A stretch of DNA of 64,000 nucleotides from Streptomyces sp. NRRL WC-3742 (GTDB lineage Bacteria > Actinomycetota > Actinomycetes > Streptomycetales > Streptomycetaceae): positions 1-64,000 of the forward strand of contig NZ_JOCF01000018.1 of assembly GCF_000720635.1 (NCBI RefSeq), written 5' to 3'. The position numbers and the translations under genes are program-made. Positions 27,439 through 35,496 of the stretch are shown here, one piece after another. Below the pieces are notes generated by a model, which had not been told where the DNA came from, ran no database searches, and saw only the letters and a program-made list of their open reading frames with translations. Positions within the stretch are counted from its first letter, which is position 1. Every line of letters begins with the position of its first letter.

Positions 27439-27952
27439 CGGCTCGGGCCTGGCGAATCCTTGGCGTCGGGGACGGTCCGTACCCGACCGGTGACCGCACC
27501 CGCCCGACCGCACCGGGCACGAACGGCCGCCAGCCTCCGCGTCCTTGCCTGCGGTGCGCCGTCACCGCCGGCACCACCGGTCACTCCCGCCCCTGACGTC
27601 TCGCACACACCTTCGACACCAAGCCCCTGCAACTGCATATGCCGATCCGCCGACCAGCGGAAATCCCGCTTTGCTCCCAGCCGCCGGGTGACATAGGTTT
27701 TCGACCGCCGTCGAACAGGACGTCCCCGGCCGGCCCGCACCGCAGGCCCCGGACGCCCCGCCGACGCGCACACCCGGGGGAAGGAACAGCCATGCCCAGC
27801 TTGAGGCGCCGTCAACCGACGGCCCGCCTCGCCGAGGCCACGGCCCAGGGCTCCCCCGCACAGACGGCCGGTCGGCCCGTCCGGCACAGGGGACCGGACG
27901 GACCGACCGGCTCAGCACGCGGAGGTGCTCACAGCGGTGCCCGGAAGGTCGC
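27439..27952. other. 514-base intergenic region with a promoter-like signal and an uncertain small ORF
   Basis: A -35/-10-like pair TTGCTC (27671-27676) - 17 bases - TAGGTT (27694-27699) points rightward. At 27779-27792 GGGAAGGAACAGCC precedes an ATG at 27792 whose frame stays open to 28097 (101 codons, starting MPSLRRRQPTARLAEA). Its composition is Arg/Pro-rich and its second half is antisense to the secreted DHxxP gene, so I do not call it a gene. It may be the start of a decayed gene. Confidence 0.4.
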
Positions 27953-28513
27953 TCACAGCCCCAGGCGGCTGAGCGCCGTGGTCCAGTCGCTCGCGATGGC
28001 ATTGCGCGCGGAGTTCAGGCTGACCTTGCCGCTGCACACGGCCTTCTTGAGCTTGTTCTCGACGGAGTCCTTGCTCTGCGCCGGCTCGTTGCCGTAGCGC
28101 GGCTCGGGCCACAGGTTGCGCGGGTCGCGCGGGTCGCCGCCGAGCTCCAGCGGGACGAGGTGGTCCTCCTCGTAGTCCGAGGGGTTGGTGTCGGAGTAGC
28201 CGTACTCCGCGATCTGCTGCGCCTTCAGCTTGTTGGTGTAGCTCACCGGCGGGCGCACGGTGGCCGTCCAGCCCGAGACGCAGATGGTCCTGCCGATGGT
28301 CGCCTGGGTGACGTCCGGGTTGTACGCACCGGGCGTGCAGCGCGAGTCGGGCAGCGGGAGGCGCGCACGCGAACAACTCGCCGCGACCGTCGAGCCCTTG
28401 GCGGGCTTGCTCTTGGCGGGGGCGGCCTGCGCGGTGCCTCCGGCGAGCCCGGCGAGGGCCAGGCCGAGGACGGTCGCCGAGGCGACGACGGTGAAGCGCT
28501 GACGGTTCATCAT
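27953..28513 (-). CDS. Secreted HNH-like (DHxxP) putative nuclease
   Basis: 186 aa. Sec signal peptide at the N-terminus (FTVVASATVLGLALAGLAGG, cleavage after AQA near residue 30). The mature part contains CTPGAYNPDVTQATIGRTIC, then YEEDHLVPLELGGDPRDPRN and LWPEPRYGNEPAQSKD, a DH-x2-P...GG...NLW arrangement like HNH/beta-beta-alpha-metal nucleases, and VENKLKKAVCSG. This small exported family is widespread in actinomycetes and phages; nuclease activity is inferred from the motif only. Start at the first of two adjacent ATGs (28513), with GGGAG upstream. Confidence 0.75.
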   Translation of the reverse strand: MMNRQRFTVVASATVLGLALAGLAGGTAQAAPAKSKPAKGSTVAASCSRARLPLPDSRCTPGAYNPDVTQATIGRTICVSGWTATVRPPVSYTNKLKAQQIAEYGYSDTNPSDYEEDHLVPLELGGDPRDPRNLWPEPRYGNEPAQSKDSVENKLKKAVCSGKVSLNSARNAIASDWTTALSRLGL

Positions 28514-28677
28514 GGTGGCGGCTCTCCCGGACCGGCCCGGCCGGGGTGCCGGGCGACTGCGCTCCATCACAGCACCGACGGGGCGGCGTCCGTCAGGCTC
28601 GGGACGTGAACGCCTCATGTCCACGTGTACACAACAGCAGGCTTCGCCCGCCCGCCAGTTGGGTCCGCCGGTCGGCC

Positions 28678-28710
28678 GTCAGCTGCCCGTCAGCTGCCCG
28701 TCAGCTGAGC
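28678..28710. repeat. 11-bp tandem repeat x3 across the LysR gene stop
   Basis: GTCAGCTGCCC at 28678-28688 and 28689-28699, GTCAGCTGAGC at 28700-28710. The TGA stop of the LysR gene (reverse of 28690-28692) is in the middle copy; the outermost copy also contains TGA. Confidence 0.9.
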
Positions 28711-29595
28711 GGCCAGGTGGACCGCCAGCACCGCCGCCGGGCCCTCCGGGAGGCTGCCGTGCACGAGTTCCGTGCGGTGCACCAGGCGCGGCGCCGTCAC
28801 CGGCACGCCGACCACGCCGGACGCCTCCTCCAGGACGGGCCGCGGCAGCAGCGCCAGCCCGTGCCCGGCGGCGACGAGTGCGAGCAGCCCGCGCACGTCG
28901 GTGCCCCGGTAGCGGGTGGCGGCCCGGAAGCCGTCCACGCCGGTGACGGCCCTCAGCCGGGCGCCCGTGGGGGCCAGTTCGGGGGCGTCCAGCCAGCGGG
29001 CGGTGGACAGGTCGGCGAGGGCGAGGCCCGGCCGCCCGGCCAGCGGGTGCCCGGCGGGCAGGGCGACGGCCACCGGCTGCTCCTCGACGGCGACGGTGGT
29101 GAGCGGGCCGACCTCGGGCAGCGGCAGCGGGTCGCTGGGCGCGGCGAGGCCGTCGATCAGCGCGAGGTCGACCTCCCCGGTGGCGACCTGGGCGGGCAGC
29201 ACGTCCTGGCCGAGCACCCGTACGTCCGGTTCCGTCCTCGGGTACGCACGGCGCACTTCGCCGAGCGCGCGCCCCAGGGACGCCCCGACCGCCAGCGGGG
29301 TCGCGCCGACCACCAGGCGGGCGCCCGAGGCGCCGGCCAGGCGTGCGATGTCGGCGCGCGCCGCCGCCAGCCGGACGAGCAGCGGCGCGGCGTGCTCCAG
29401 CAGCCGCTGCCCGGCCGGGGTCGGGCCGACGGGGCGACGCACCAGCAGGGGCGCGCCGAGGTCCGCCTCCAGGGAGGCGATCTGCTGGGAGACGGCGGAC
29501 TGGGTGTAGCCGAGCTCCCGGGCGGCCTCGGAGAAGGAGGCGAGGCGGGCGACGGTGACGAAGGTGCGCAGCTGCTGCGGGTCCACGGCGGTCAT
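28690..29595 (-). CDS. LysR-family transcriptional regulator
   Basis: 301 aa. N-terminal winged HTH QQLRTFVTVARLASFSEAARELGYTQSAVSQQIASLEADLGAPLLVRR (in part SFSEAARELGYTQSAVSQQI), then a type-2 periplasmic-binding-protein-like effector domain. ATG 29595. Divergent from the CTP-synthase-like gene; the 70-bp space contains TGATCCC-N6-GGGGTCA (29637-29656), a near-palindrome that may be its site. Effector unknown. The C-terminus QLTGS is encoded by the first copies of an 11-bp repeat. Confidence 0.92.
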   Translation of the reverse strand: MTAVDPQQLRTFVTVARLASFSEAARELGYTQSAVSQQIASLEADLGAPLLVRRPVGPTPAGQRLLEHAAPLLVRLAAARADIARLAGASGARLVVGATPLAVGASLGRALGEVRRAYPRTEPDVRVLGQDVLPAQVATGEVDLALIDGLAAPSDPLPLPEVGPLTTVAVEEQPVAVALPAGHPLAGRPGLALADLSTARWLDAPELAPTGARLRAVTGVDGFRAATRYRGTDVRGLLALVAAGHGLALLPRPVLEEASGVVGVPVTAPRLVHRTELVHGSLPEGPAAVLAVHLAAQLTGS

Positions 29596-29665
29596 CAACC
29601 GATCTGATCGAAGCGTAAGAAATCATCGTTGGCGCTGATCCCTGGTGCGGGGTCAGGATAGCCGC

Positions 29666-30391
29666 ATGACCTACACCACCCCTCGCCTCGCCCTGGTCGG
29701 CGACCGCTCCCCGGCCGTCCGCTCCCACGCCCGCATCCCCGGACTGCTCGGCGCCCTCGCCGAGCAGGAGCAGCTCGTCCTGGACGCCTACTGGATCCCC
29801 ACCCCGGACGCCGAGGCACCCGGCGCGCTCGACGGCTTCGACGCCATCTGGCTGCTGCCCGGCAGCCCGTACGCCAGCGAGGCCGGCGCCCTGGCCGCCA
29901 TCCGCACGGCCCGCGAGCGCGGCATCCCCTTCCTCGGCACCTGCGCCGGGTTCCAGCACGCGCTGCTGGAGTACGCCCGCAACGTGTGCGGCTTGACCGG
30001 GGCCGTCCACGCCGAGCAGGAGCCCGACCGCGAGGAGCGGCTGATCGCCCCGCTGGCCTGCTCCCTGGTCGGCCACGAGGGCGCCGTCGAGATCGCCCCC
30101 GACAGCCTCGCCTCGCGGGCCTTCGGCGCCACCCGCTCCCAGGAGCGCTACCACTGCGCGTACGGGCTGAACGCCGAGTACCTGGACGTGCTGCGCGCGG
30201 GCGGGCTGCGGATCACCGGCACCGACGAGGCGGGCGAGGTCCGCATCGTGGAGCTGCCGGAGCACCCGTTCTTCCTCGCGACGCTGTTCCAGCCGGAACT
30301 GGCGGGCGACGGAACGAGGGCGCACGCGGCGATCCGCGCGCTGGCGGGTGCCGCGGTGGCCCAGGCGGCGGCGAAGGCCGCCGCCGCCTGA
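29666..30391 (+). CDS. CTP synthase C-terminal region-related protein (class I glutamine amidotransferase fold)
   Basis: 241 aa, a stand-alone glutaminase-like domain related to the C-terminus of CTP synthase. The nucleophile elbow is LGTCAGFQHALLEYARNV with Cys93; PLACSLVGHEG follows. The catalytic His-x-Glu of glutaminases is changed: the end reads FLATLFQPEL, with Gln where CTP synthase has His, so ammonia release from glutamine is doubtful. This substitution is typical of the small family. Starts ATG 29666 without a ribosome binding site. Divergent LysR gene probably regulates it. Confidence 0.85.
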   Translation: MTYTTPRLALVGDRSPAVRSHARIPGLLGALAEQEQLVLDAYWIPTPDAEAPGALDGFDAIWLLPGSPYASEAGALAAIRTARERGIPFLGTCAGFQHALLEYARNVCGLTGAVHAEQEPDREERLIAPLACSLVGHEGAVEIAPDSLASRAFGATRSQERYHCAYGLNAEYLDVLRAGGLRITGTDEAGEVRIVELPEHPFFLATLFQPELAGDGTRAHAAIRALAGAAVAQAAAKAAAA

Positions 30392-30420
30392 AGCCCCTTG
30401 GCACATCAGCCGATCAGGTC

Positions 30421-30450
30421 GGCTCAGAACGGCTCAGAACGGCTCAGAAC
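30421..30450. repeat. 10-bp tandem repeat x3 across the GNAT gene stop
   Basis: GGCTCAGAAC three times without mismatch. On the coding strand the unit is GTTCTGAGCC; the gene's TGA (reverse of 30444-30446) is in the copy nearest the gene, and each further copy supplies TGA in another frame. Confidence 0.95.
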
Positions 30451-31022
30451 GGCAGCGACCGCAGCCGCACCGGCCCCTCCGGCCAGACGGCCCCCTGTGC
30501 CAGCGGCGCCCACATGGTGCGCAGCGGCATCTCCACCAGCCGCCCCTCGGGCTGCTCCACGGTGACGGCCTCCGCCACCTCGCGGAAGCCCAGGCCCCGG
30601 TAGAGGGCGGCCTTCTGCGGGCGGCAGAACAGCAGCGCGTAGCGGACGCCGAGCCCGCGCGCGTGGTCGAGCGCGGCGGTGACGACCGTTCCGGCGAGGC
30701 CCTGGCCACGCCTCGCCGGGGCGACGCACACCCCGCCGACGCCCATCGCCTCCAGGTCGGCGCCGCCCACGGTGAGCGTCACCGGCCGCAGCCCGGTGTG
30801 GGCGACGAGCCGGCCGTCCTCGGCCCGGATGCCGAAGTGGATCTCCTTGGGCAGGAAGGACATCCCGAGGTGGGCGACGCCGTACGCGTCCGAGTCCTGG
30901 CCGAGGATCTCCTCCTGCTCGGGGTTGCCGTAGTGCGCCAGCCGCTCGACCTCGGCTGCGGGAGCGGAACCTGCGCCGGCCCCGGCTCCCGTTCCGGCGA
31001 TGGCAGAGTCATGATCGTTCAT
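30444..31022 (-). CDS. GNAT family N-acetyltransferase
   Basis: 192 aa. N-terminal low-complexity Gly/Ala stretch (GTGAGAGAGSAPAAE), then the GNAT fold with GVGGVCVAPARRGQGLAGTVVTAAL (acetyl-CoA loop ARRGQGLAG) and LFCRPQKAALYRGLGFREV. ATG 31022. Ends in a 10-bp repeat array that contains its stop. Substrate unknown. Confidence 0.82.
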   Translation of the reverse strand: MNDHDSAIAGTGAGAGAGSAPAAEVERLAHYGNPEQEEILGQDSDAYGVAHLGMSFLPKEIHFGIRAEDGRLVAHTGLRPVTLTVGGADLEAMGVGGVCVAPARRGQGLAGTVVTAALDHARGLGVRYALLFCRPQKAALYRGLGFREVAEAVTVEQPEGRLVEMPLRTMWAPLAQGAVWPEGPVRLRSLPF

Positions 31023-31111
31023 GGAGCCATGTTCTCCTCTCCCCCGGCCCGGTGACCACCCCTTTCCCGGCCACCGGCGCCCCCGTCGGGGGCCTGTGCA
31101 ACCATGCCCCC

Positions 31112-32314
31112 ATGCGCCGGCCCTTCGCTCCGTCCACCGACGATCCCGCCCTCCCTACACCGCCCGCGCTGCCGCGCCAACTGCCGCGCCCGGTCACCGT
31201 TCTGGCGCCCACCGTGATGGTGCTGCTGATGCTGGTCCCGCTCGCCACGCACGATCCGGAGGTCGGGCCGACCACCTCGCGGCCGCTCAACGCCGCCCTG
31301 ATGGCGGCCGGCGCGCTGGTGCTCGTCCTGCGGCGGCGGTGGCCGGAGGCCGTCGCGCTGTTCACCCTGGTCGGCGGCCAACTCCCGCTCGCCTTCGCGC
31401 TCTACGCCCTCACCGCCCTGCGCGGCCGCAGCCCGGTGGCGTCCGGCCTGGCGGCCCTCGCCGTGGCGCGGCTGCTCGGGCCCTTCGACCTCGACGACCT
31501 GGCCGGAATCTCCCAGCTCGCCAACCTGATCGAGGACCCGCTGGTCTTCGGCGTCGTCCCGATCGCCCTGGGCCTCACCGCGCACCAGCGGGCCCGCACC
31601 GTCTCCGTGCTCGCCGAGCACAACCGGCTGCTGGCCGAACGCAACCGGCTCCTGGAGGAGCGCAACCAGCTGCTGGAGGAGGCCCGGCTGCACGCCGAGG
31701 AGCGGGCGGCGGCGGCCGAACGGGCCAGGCTCGCCCGGGAGATGCACGATGTGGTGTCCAACCGGGTGTCACTGATCACCCTGCACGCGGGCGGCGCCCG
31801 GCTCGCGCAGACGGGGGACCCGGAGGCCGTCGGGGAGACCCTCGGGCTGATCCGTACCCTCGGGCTGCAGGCGCTCACCGAACTGCGGGGCCTGCTCGGC
31901 GTGTTGACCCCGTCCTCGGACGACGGACCCTCGCTGCGCGGGCTGCCCGCCCTGGTGCAGGAGTCCCGACAGGCGGGCCTGGCCGTCGAGTTGAGCATCA
32001 CCGGCACGGCCGAGGCCGGGCCGGCCGCGCAGTACGCGGCGTACCGGATCGTCCAGGAGGCGCTGACCAACGCCCACAAGCACGCGTCGACCGCCGAGGT
32101 CGCCGTCACCCTGGCGGCCACGGCGGACGGGCTGCGCCTGGCGGTGGTCAACTCGCCTGCCTCCGAAGGCACTTCGGACGCCGCCGCGCTGCCCTCGGGC
32201 GGGCACGGACTGGACGGCATGCGCACCCGCGCCACCGACCTCGGCGGCACCCTGGAGGCCGGGCCGACCCCGGACGGCGGGTTCGCCGTCCGGGCCCGGC
32301 TGCCGCTCTCCTGA
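31112..32314 (+). CDS. Sensor histidine kinase (NarL/DesK type), no adjacent response regulator
   Basis: 400 aa. Five hydrophobic segments in residues 25-170, a coiled coil built on repeats of NRLLAERNRLLEERNQLLEE, then the HisKA_3 motif ARLAREMHDVVSNRVSLITL with the phospho-His, and HATPase motifs ALTNAHKHAS (N box) and GGHGLDGMRTRATDLGGTLE (G boxes). Such kinases almost always precede a LuxR-type response regulator; here the next gene is coaE on the opposite strand and no receiver protein is near. ATG 31112 fits the usual N-terminal length. Signal unknown. Confidence 0.92.
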   Translation: MRRPFAPSTDDPALPTPPALPRQLPRPVTVLAPTVMVLLMLVPLATHDPEVGPTTSRPLNAALMAAGALVLVLRRRWPEAVALFTLVGGQLPLAFALYALTALRGRSPVASGLAALAVARLLGPFDLDDLAGISQLANLIEDPLVFGVVPIALGLTAHQRARTVSVLAEHNRLLAERNRLLEERNQLLEEARLHAEERAAAAERARLAREMHDVVSNRVSLITLHAGGARLAQTGDPEAVGETLGLIRTLGLQALTELRGLLGVLTPSSDDGPSLRGLPALVQESRQAGLAVELSITGTAEAGPAAQYAAYRIVQEALTNAHKHASTAEVAVTLAATADGLRLAVVNSPASEGTSDAAALPSGGHGLDGMRTRATDLGGTLEAGPTPDGGFAVRARLPLS

Positions 32315-32346
32315 CCGGCCGCTCTCCCAACCGGCCGCTCTGCCAA
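32296..32346. repeat. 16-bp tandem repeat at the histidine kinase stop
   Basis: The gene end (CCGGCTGCCGCTCTCCTGA, 32296-32314, stop TGA) is followed by CCGGCCGCTCTCCCAA (32315-32330) and CCGGCCGCTCTGCCAA (32331-32346). The stop-codon segment appears as CCAA in the copies. Confidence 0.8.
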
Positions 32347-32358
32347 CCAGCTAACCGG

Positions 32359-32967
32359 CTAGCCGGCCGCGCGCTGCGCCCGCTGCGCCAGTTGCGCCCA
32401 CACCTCGTCGACCCGGGCCGGGAGCCCCTCCAGCGGGCCGCTGTTGTCGATCACCAGGTCCGCGATGGCCAGCCGGTCGGCCCGGGTGGCCTGCGCGGCC
32501 ATCCGGGCCCGGGCCTCCTCCTCGGTCATGCCGCGCAGCCGCACCAGCCGGTCGATCCGCACCTCGTCCTCGGCGTCGACCACCACGACCAGGTCGTACA
32601 GCGGCGCGAGCCCGTTCTCCGCGAGCAACGGCACGTCGTGCACGACGACGGCGTCCGGCGCGGCGGAAGCCTCCAACTCGGCAGAGCGGGCCCGTACCAG
32701 CGGGTGGACGATCGCGTTGAGCGCCTTGAGCCGCTCGGAGTCGGCGAAGACGATCGCCCCGAGCGCCGGGCGGTCGAGGGCGCCGTCCTCCCGCAGCACC
32801 TGCGGGCCGAACTCGGCGACCACGGCCGCCAGGCCGTCCGTCCCCGGCTCGACCACCTCGCGGGCGATGACGTCGGAGTCGACGATCACGGCGCCCCGGG
32901 CGGCGAACAGCCGGGACACCTCACTCTTGCCCGCGCCGATGCCACCCGTCAGTCCGATCTTCAGCAT
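32359..32967 (-). CDS. coaE: Dephospho-CoA kinase
   Basis: Last step of coenzyme A synthesis: phosphorylates the ribose 3'-hydroxyl of dephospho-CoA with ATP. 202 aa, normal length. P-loop [17 protein letters not shown] at 5-21, [49 protein letters not shown] and [20 protein letters not shown] all match the family. In Streptomyces it lies near rpsA and polA, as here. Convergent with the histidine kinase gene; 44 bases separate them. Confidence 0.96.
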   Translation of the reverse strand: MLKIGLTGGIGAGKSEVSRLFAARGAVIVDSDVIAREVVEPGTDGLAAVVAEFGPQVLREDGALDRPALGAIVFADSERLKALNAIVHPLVRARSAELEASAAPDAVVVHDVPLLAENGLAPLYDLVVVVDAEDEVRIDRLVRLRGMTEEEARARMAAQATRADRLAIADLVIDNSGPLEGLPARVDEVWAQLAQRAQRAAG

Positions 32968-33043
32968 GGCGCCAGGCTACCGGCGGCCCGGGGCGGCGGT
33001 GCGGCGGTCCCTCCCGGACCGGGTCCAGGCCGAAAGGCACGGC

Positions 33044-33685
33044 CTAACCCAGCTCCAGGCTCTCCCCCTCCCCCAGCACCGTCAGCTCCGCCCCCGTCCC
33101 CGGGCCCTCCGGCCCGACCAGCCGGGTCTGCACCGCGAAGCCCAGCGGGCTGAGCACCGCCTCGTGCACCGGCACCGCCCGGCGGGGGCCAGCCTCCCGG
33201 ACGTAGTCGACGACCTCGGCCGCCTTGCTCCACGGCGCCGCGATCGGCAGCAGCAGGGTGTCGACGGCGTGCGGCGGCAGAGTGAAGGAGTCGCCGGGGT
33301 GGAAGAGCCGGCCGTCGAAGAGGAAGCCGGTGTTGCGCACCCGGGGGATGTCGGGGTGGATCTCGGCGTGCCACTCGCCGTGCACGGAGACGCCGAGGGC
33401 CCCGAGCTCGAAGGCGTCGCCCTCGCCGACGACGGTGACGCGCTGCGCCACGCCGTCCAGCTGCGCGGCGACGGCGGTGTTGGTCCACACCCGCAGCTCC
33501 GGGTCAGCCTCCAGGGCGGCGCGCAGCCGGGACTCCTCGAAGTGGTCGAAGTGCTCGTGGGTGATGAGGACGGCGTCGGCGCCCGCGAATGCGGACGAGT
33601 CGCTGAACGCGCCGGGGTCGACGACGACGGTGGTGCCGGCGTGCTCGATGCGGACGCACGCGTGTCCGAACTTGGTGATTCGCAT
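33044..33685 (-). CDS. MBL fold metallo-hydrolase
   Basis: 213 aa. Metal ligands in ITKFGHACVRIEHAGTTVVVDPG (His and the first Asp) and the signature THEHFDHFE, plus GRLFHPGDSFTLP supplying later ligands. Belongs to the UlaG/YycJ-like branch of MBL hydrolases of unknown substrate. The ATG at 33685 follows a TATGGT -10-like hexamer by seven bases and has no ribosome binding site, suggesting a leaderless transcript. Divergent from a MarR gene sharing a perfect palindrome. Confidence 0.88.
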   Translation of the reverse strand: MRITKFGHACVRIEHAGTTVVVDPGAFSDSSAFAGADAVLITHEHFDHFEESRLRAALEADPELRVWTNTAVAAQLDGVAQRVTVVGEGDAFELGALGVSVHGEWHAEIHPDIPRVRNTGFLFDGRLFHPGDSFTLPPHAVDTLLLPIAAPWSKAAEVVDYVREAGPRRAVPVHEAVLSPLGFAVQTRLVGPEGPGTGAELTVLGEGESLELG

Positions 33686-33696
33686 GCTCCAAACCA

Positions 33697-33711
33697 TACA
33701 GCAATGCTGTA
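33697..33711. promoter_or_regulatory. MarR operator and divergent leaderless promoters
   Basis: TACAGCAATGCTGTA, a perfect inverted repeat (6-bp arms, 3-bp centre), overlaps the -10-like TATGGT of the MBL gene (reverse of 33693-33698). A weaker half-repeat ACAGCTTCGCTGCA follows. For the MarR gene the -10 is TAGACT (33736-33741), placing the start point at the ATG itself. Confidence 0.75.
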
Positions 33712-33747
33712 CAGCTTCGCTGCATATCTATTGGCTAGACTGGGGCC

Positions 33748-34182
33748 ATGCCCGACGACGCGACCCCCCACCCGGACACCCTGGACCTCGCCGCCGACCT
33801 CCGCGCCTGCCTCGGCACCCTGGTCCGCTCCCTGCGCGACAGCGACGAGCTGCCGCAGAACCAGGCCGCCGTCCTCGGCCGGCTGGTCCGCGACGAGCGC
33901 CCGTACACCGTCGCCGAACTCGCCGACCGCCAGCGGGTGCGCCACCAGTCGATGGCCCGCACCGTCGCCCTGATGACCGAGGCCGGACTCGTCGTCCAGC
34001 AGCCCCACCCCACCGACGGCCGCAAGCAGCTGATCGCCGCCACCGAGGCCGGGCACACCGCCCTCCTCGACCAGCGCTCCCGCCGCGAGCACCAGCTCGC
34101 CACCGCCATCGAGGCCCGCCTCAGCCCCGCCGACCAGGAGCGCCTGCGCGAGATGATCACCCTCCTCGGCCGCCTGTCCTGA
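33748..34182 (+). CDS. MarR-family transcriptional regulator
   Basis: 144 aa. Winged HTH: LPQNQAAVLGRLVRDERPYT, VAELADRQRVRHQSMARTVA (recognition region), LMTEAGLVVQQPHPTDGRKQ (wing). Probably represses itself and the divergent MBL hydrolase through the palindrome between them. Ligand unknown. The stop region is duplicated downstream: CCGCCTGTCCTGAG (34170-34183) is followed by CCGCCCGTCCGAG and CCGCCTGCC. Confidence 0.92.
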   Translation: MPDDATPHPDTLDLAADLRACLGTLVRSLRDSDELPQNQAAVLGRLVRDERPYTVAELADRQRVRHQSMARTVALMTEAGLVVQQPHPTDGRKQLIAATEAGHTALLDQRSRREHQLATAIEARLSPADQERLREMITLLGRLS

Positions 34183-34268
34183 GCCGCCCGTCCGAGCCGC
34201 CTGCCCCCTCACTCAAGATCAACACCCGGCGGAACCGGCGCTTCCACCCCCTGCTAAGGTCCAGCGAC

Positions 34269-35360
34269 GTGACGGACCGGGCAGAACAGCAGCACCAGGC
34301 CATGCGCGAGCACTTCCGCCGCGCCGCCGAGCGGCGCGGGTTCACCCTCGCCCCGGCCCAGCAGGCCGCCGCCGAGCGGCTCGCCCGCCTCGCCGGTGAA
34401 CTGGCCCGCCCCGCCTGGCGCCCGCGCCGCCCGCCGCGCCACCTCTACCTGTGGGGGCCGGTCGGCCGCGGCAAGAGCTGGCTCGTCGACACCTTCCTCG
34501 AGGGCCTGCCCACCCCGCGCAAGCGCCGGCTGCACTTCCACGACTTCTTCCGCCGCCTGCACGAAGGCGTCGCCCACCACGGCTCCCCCGCCCCGGACGT
34601 CGCCGCCGTCGACCGCGCCGCCGTCGACCGCGCCGTGGACGACCTGCTCGGCGACTGCCGGCTCCTGGTCTTCGACGAGTTCCACGCCCACGACGCCGGC
34701 GACGCGATGCTCATGGCCCGCCTGCTGCGCACCCTGCTGGAACGCCGGATCACCCTGATCACCACGTCCAACTACCCGCCCGCCGGGCTGCTGCCCGACC
34801 CGATCCACCACCACCTCTTCGAGCCGACCATCAAGCTCATCGAGGAGCGGATGGACGTCCTCGACGTCGCCGGCCCCGTCGACTTCCGCCGCCTCGCCCC
34901 GGCCGGGCCCCGCTCCGAGGCGCCCGCCCCGCGCTTCACCACGGGCGCCGTCCTGCGCCCCGGCCAGGAACCGGCCGCCGGGCTGACCCCGCCCGCCCCC
35001 GAGGAGGCCGCCCCCGTACGGGCCCACCTGCGCGAGCTGCCCGCGCGGGCCGTACGCGAGGGCCTGGTCTGGTTCTCCTTCGAGGCGCTGTGCGAGGGCC
35101 GCACCTCCGTCCCCGACTACCTGGCGCTCGCTGACCGCTTCCCCACCCTCGTCCTGGACGGTGTCCCGCCGCTCGCCGAGGCCGGTCCGGACGGCCGCCA
35201 GCGCTTCGCCAACCTGGTGGACGTCTGCTGCGACCGCCACCTCCGACTCGTCCTGATCGGCGCCGACCCGATGACGGGCCTGGACCCCGACTCCCCGCTC
35301 CAGCGCGACCTGGACCGCACCGCCAGCCGCCTCGCCCTGCTCCGGGCGCCCCGCCCCTAA
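34269..35360 (+). CDS. zapE: AFG1-family ATPase / cell division protein ZapE
   Basis: 363 aa P-loop ATPase. Walker A LWGPVGRGKSW at about 61-71, HFHDFFRRLHEGV, Walker B CRLLVFDEFHAHDAGDAM, sensor-1 TLITTSNYPP, sensor region PTIKLIEERMDVLDVAGPVD, and the C-terminal LFRFEALC-like WFSFEALCEGRTSVPDYLAL. ZapE in proteobacteria modulates FtsZ; the role in actinomycetes is not established. GTG start at 34269, eight bases after TAAGGT, so a leaderless message is plausible. No partner gene nearby. Confidence 0.93.
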   Translation: MTDRAEQQHQAMREHFRRAAERRGFTLAPAQQAAAERLARLAGELARPAWRPRRPPRHLYLWGPVGRGKSWLVDTFLEGLPTPRKRRLHFHDFFRRLHEGVAHHGSPAPDVAAVDRAAVDRAVDDLLGDCRLLVFDEFHAHDAGDAMLMARLLRTLLERRITLITTSNYPPAGLLPDPIHHHLFEPTIKLIEERMDVLDVAGPVDFRRLAPAGPRSEAPAPRFTTGAVLRPGQEPAAGLTPPAPEEAAPVRAHLRELPARAVREGLVWFSFEALCEGRTSVPDYLALADRFPTLVLDGVPPLAEAGPDGRQRFANLVDVCCDRHLRLVLIGADPMTGLDPDSPLQRDLDRTASRLALLRAPRP

Positions 35361-35385
35361 CCACCCGCCCGCAACCGCCCGTCCG

Positions 35386-35496
35386 TACGAGCCCTGGGAC
35401 CGCGACCACCTCGTCCTCGACACCGCCCACCGCTCGATCGAGGACCGCGCGGCCGACCTGCTCGCCGCCGCGCCGACGCCGGAACTACCGCAGTAG
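35386..35496 (+). pseudogene. C-terminal remnant of a TmrB-like P-loop kinase
   Basis: Reads YEPWDRDHLVLDTAHRSIED then RAADLLAAAPTPELPQ and a TAG. The pattern 'PWDRxHLVLDTA...' followed by a helix is the C-terminal end of small P-loop kinases. No N-terminal part or start exists upstream; zapE ends 25 bases before. The stop codon lies in the first palindrome unit of array B. Confidence 0.55.
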
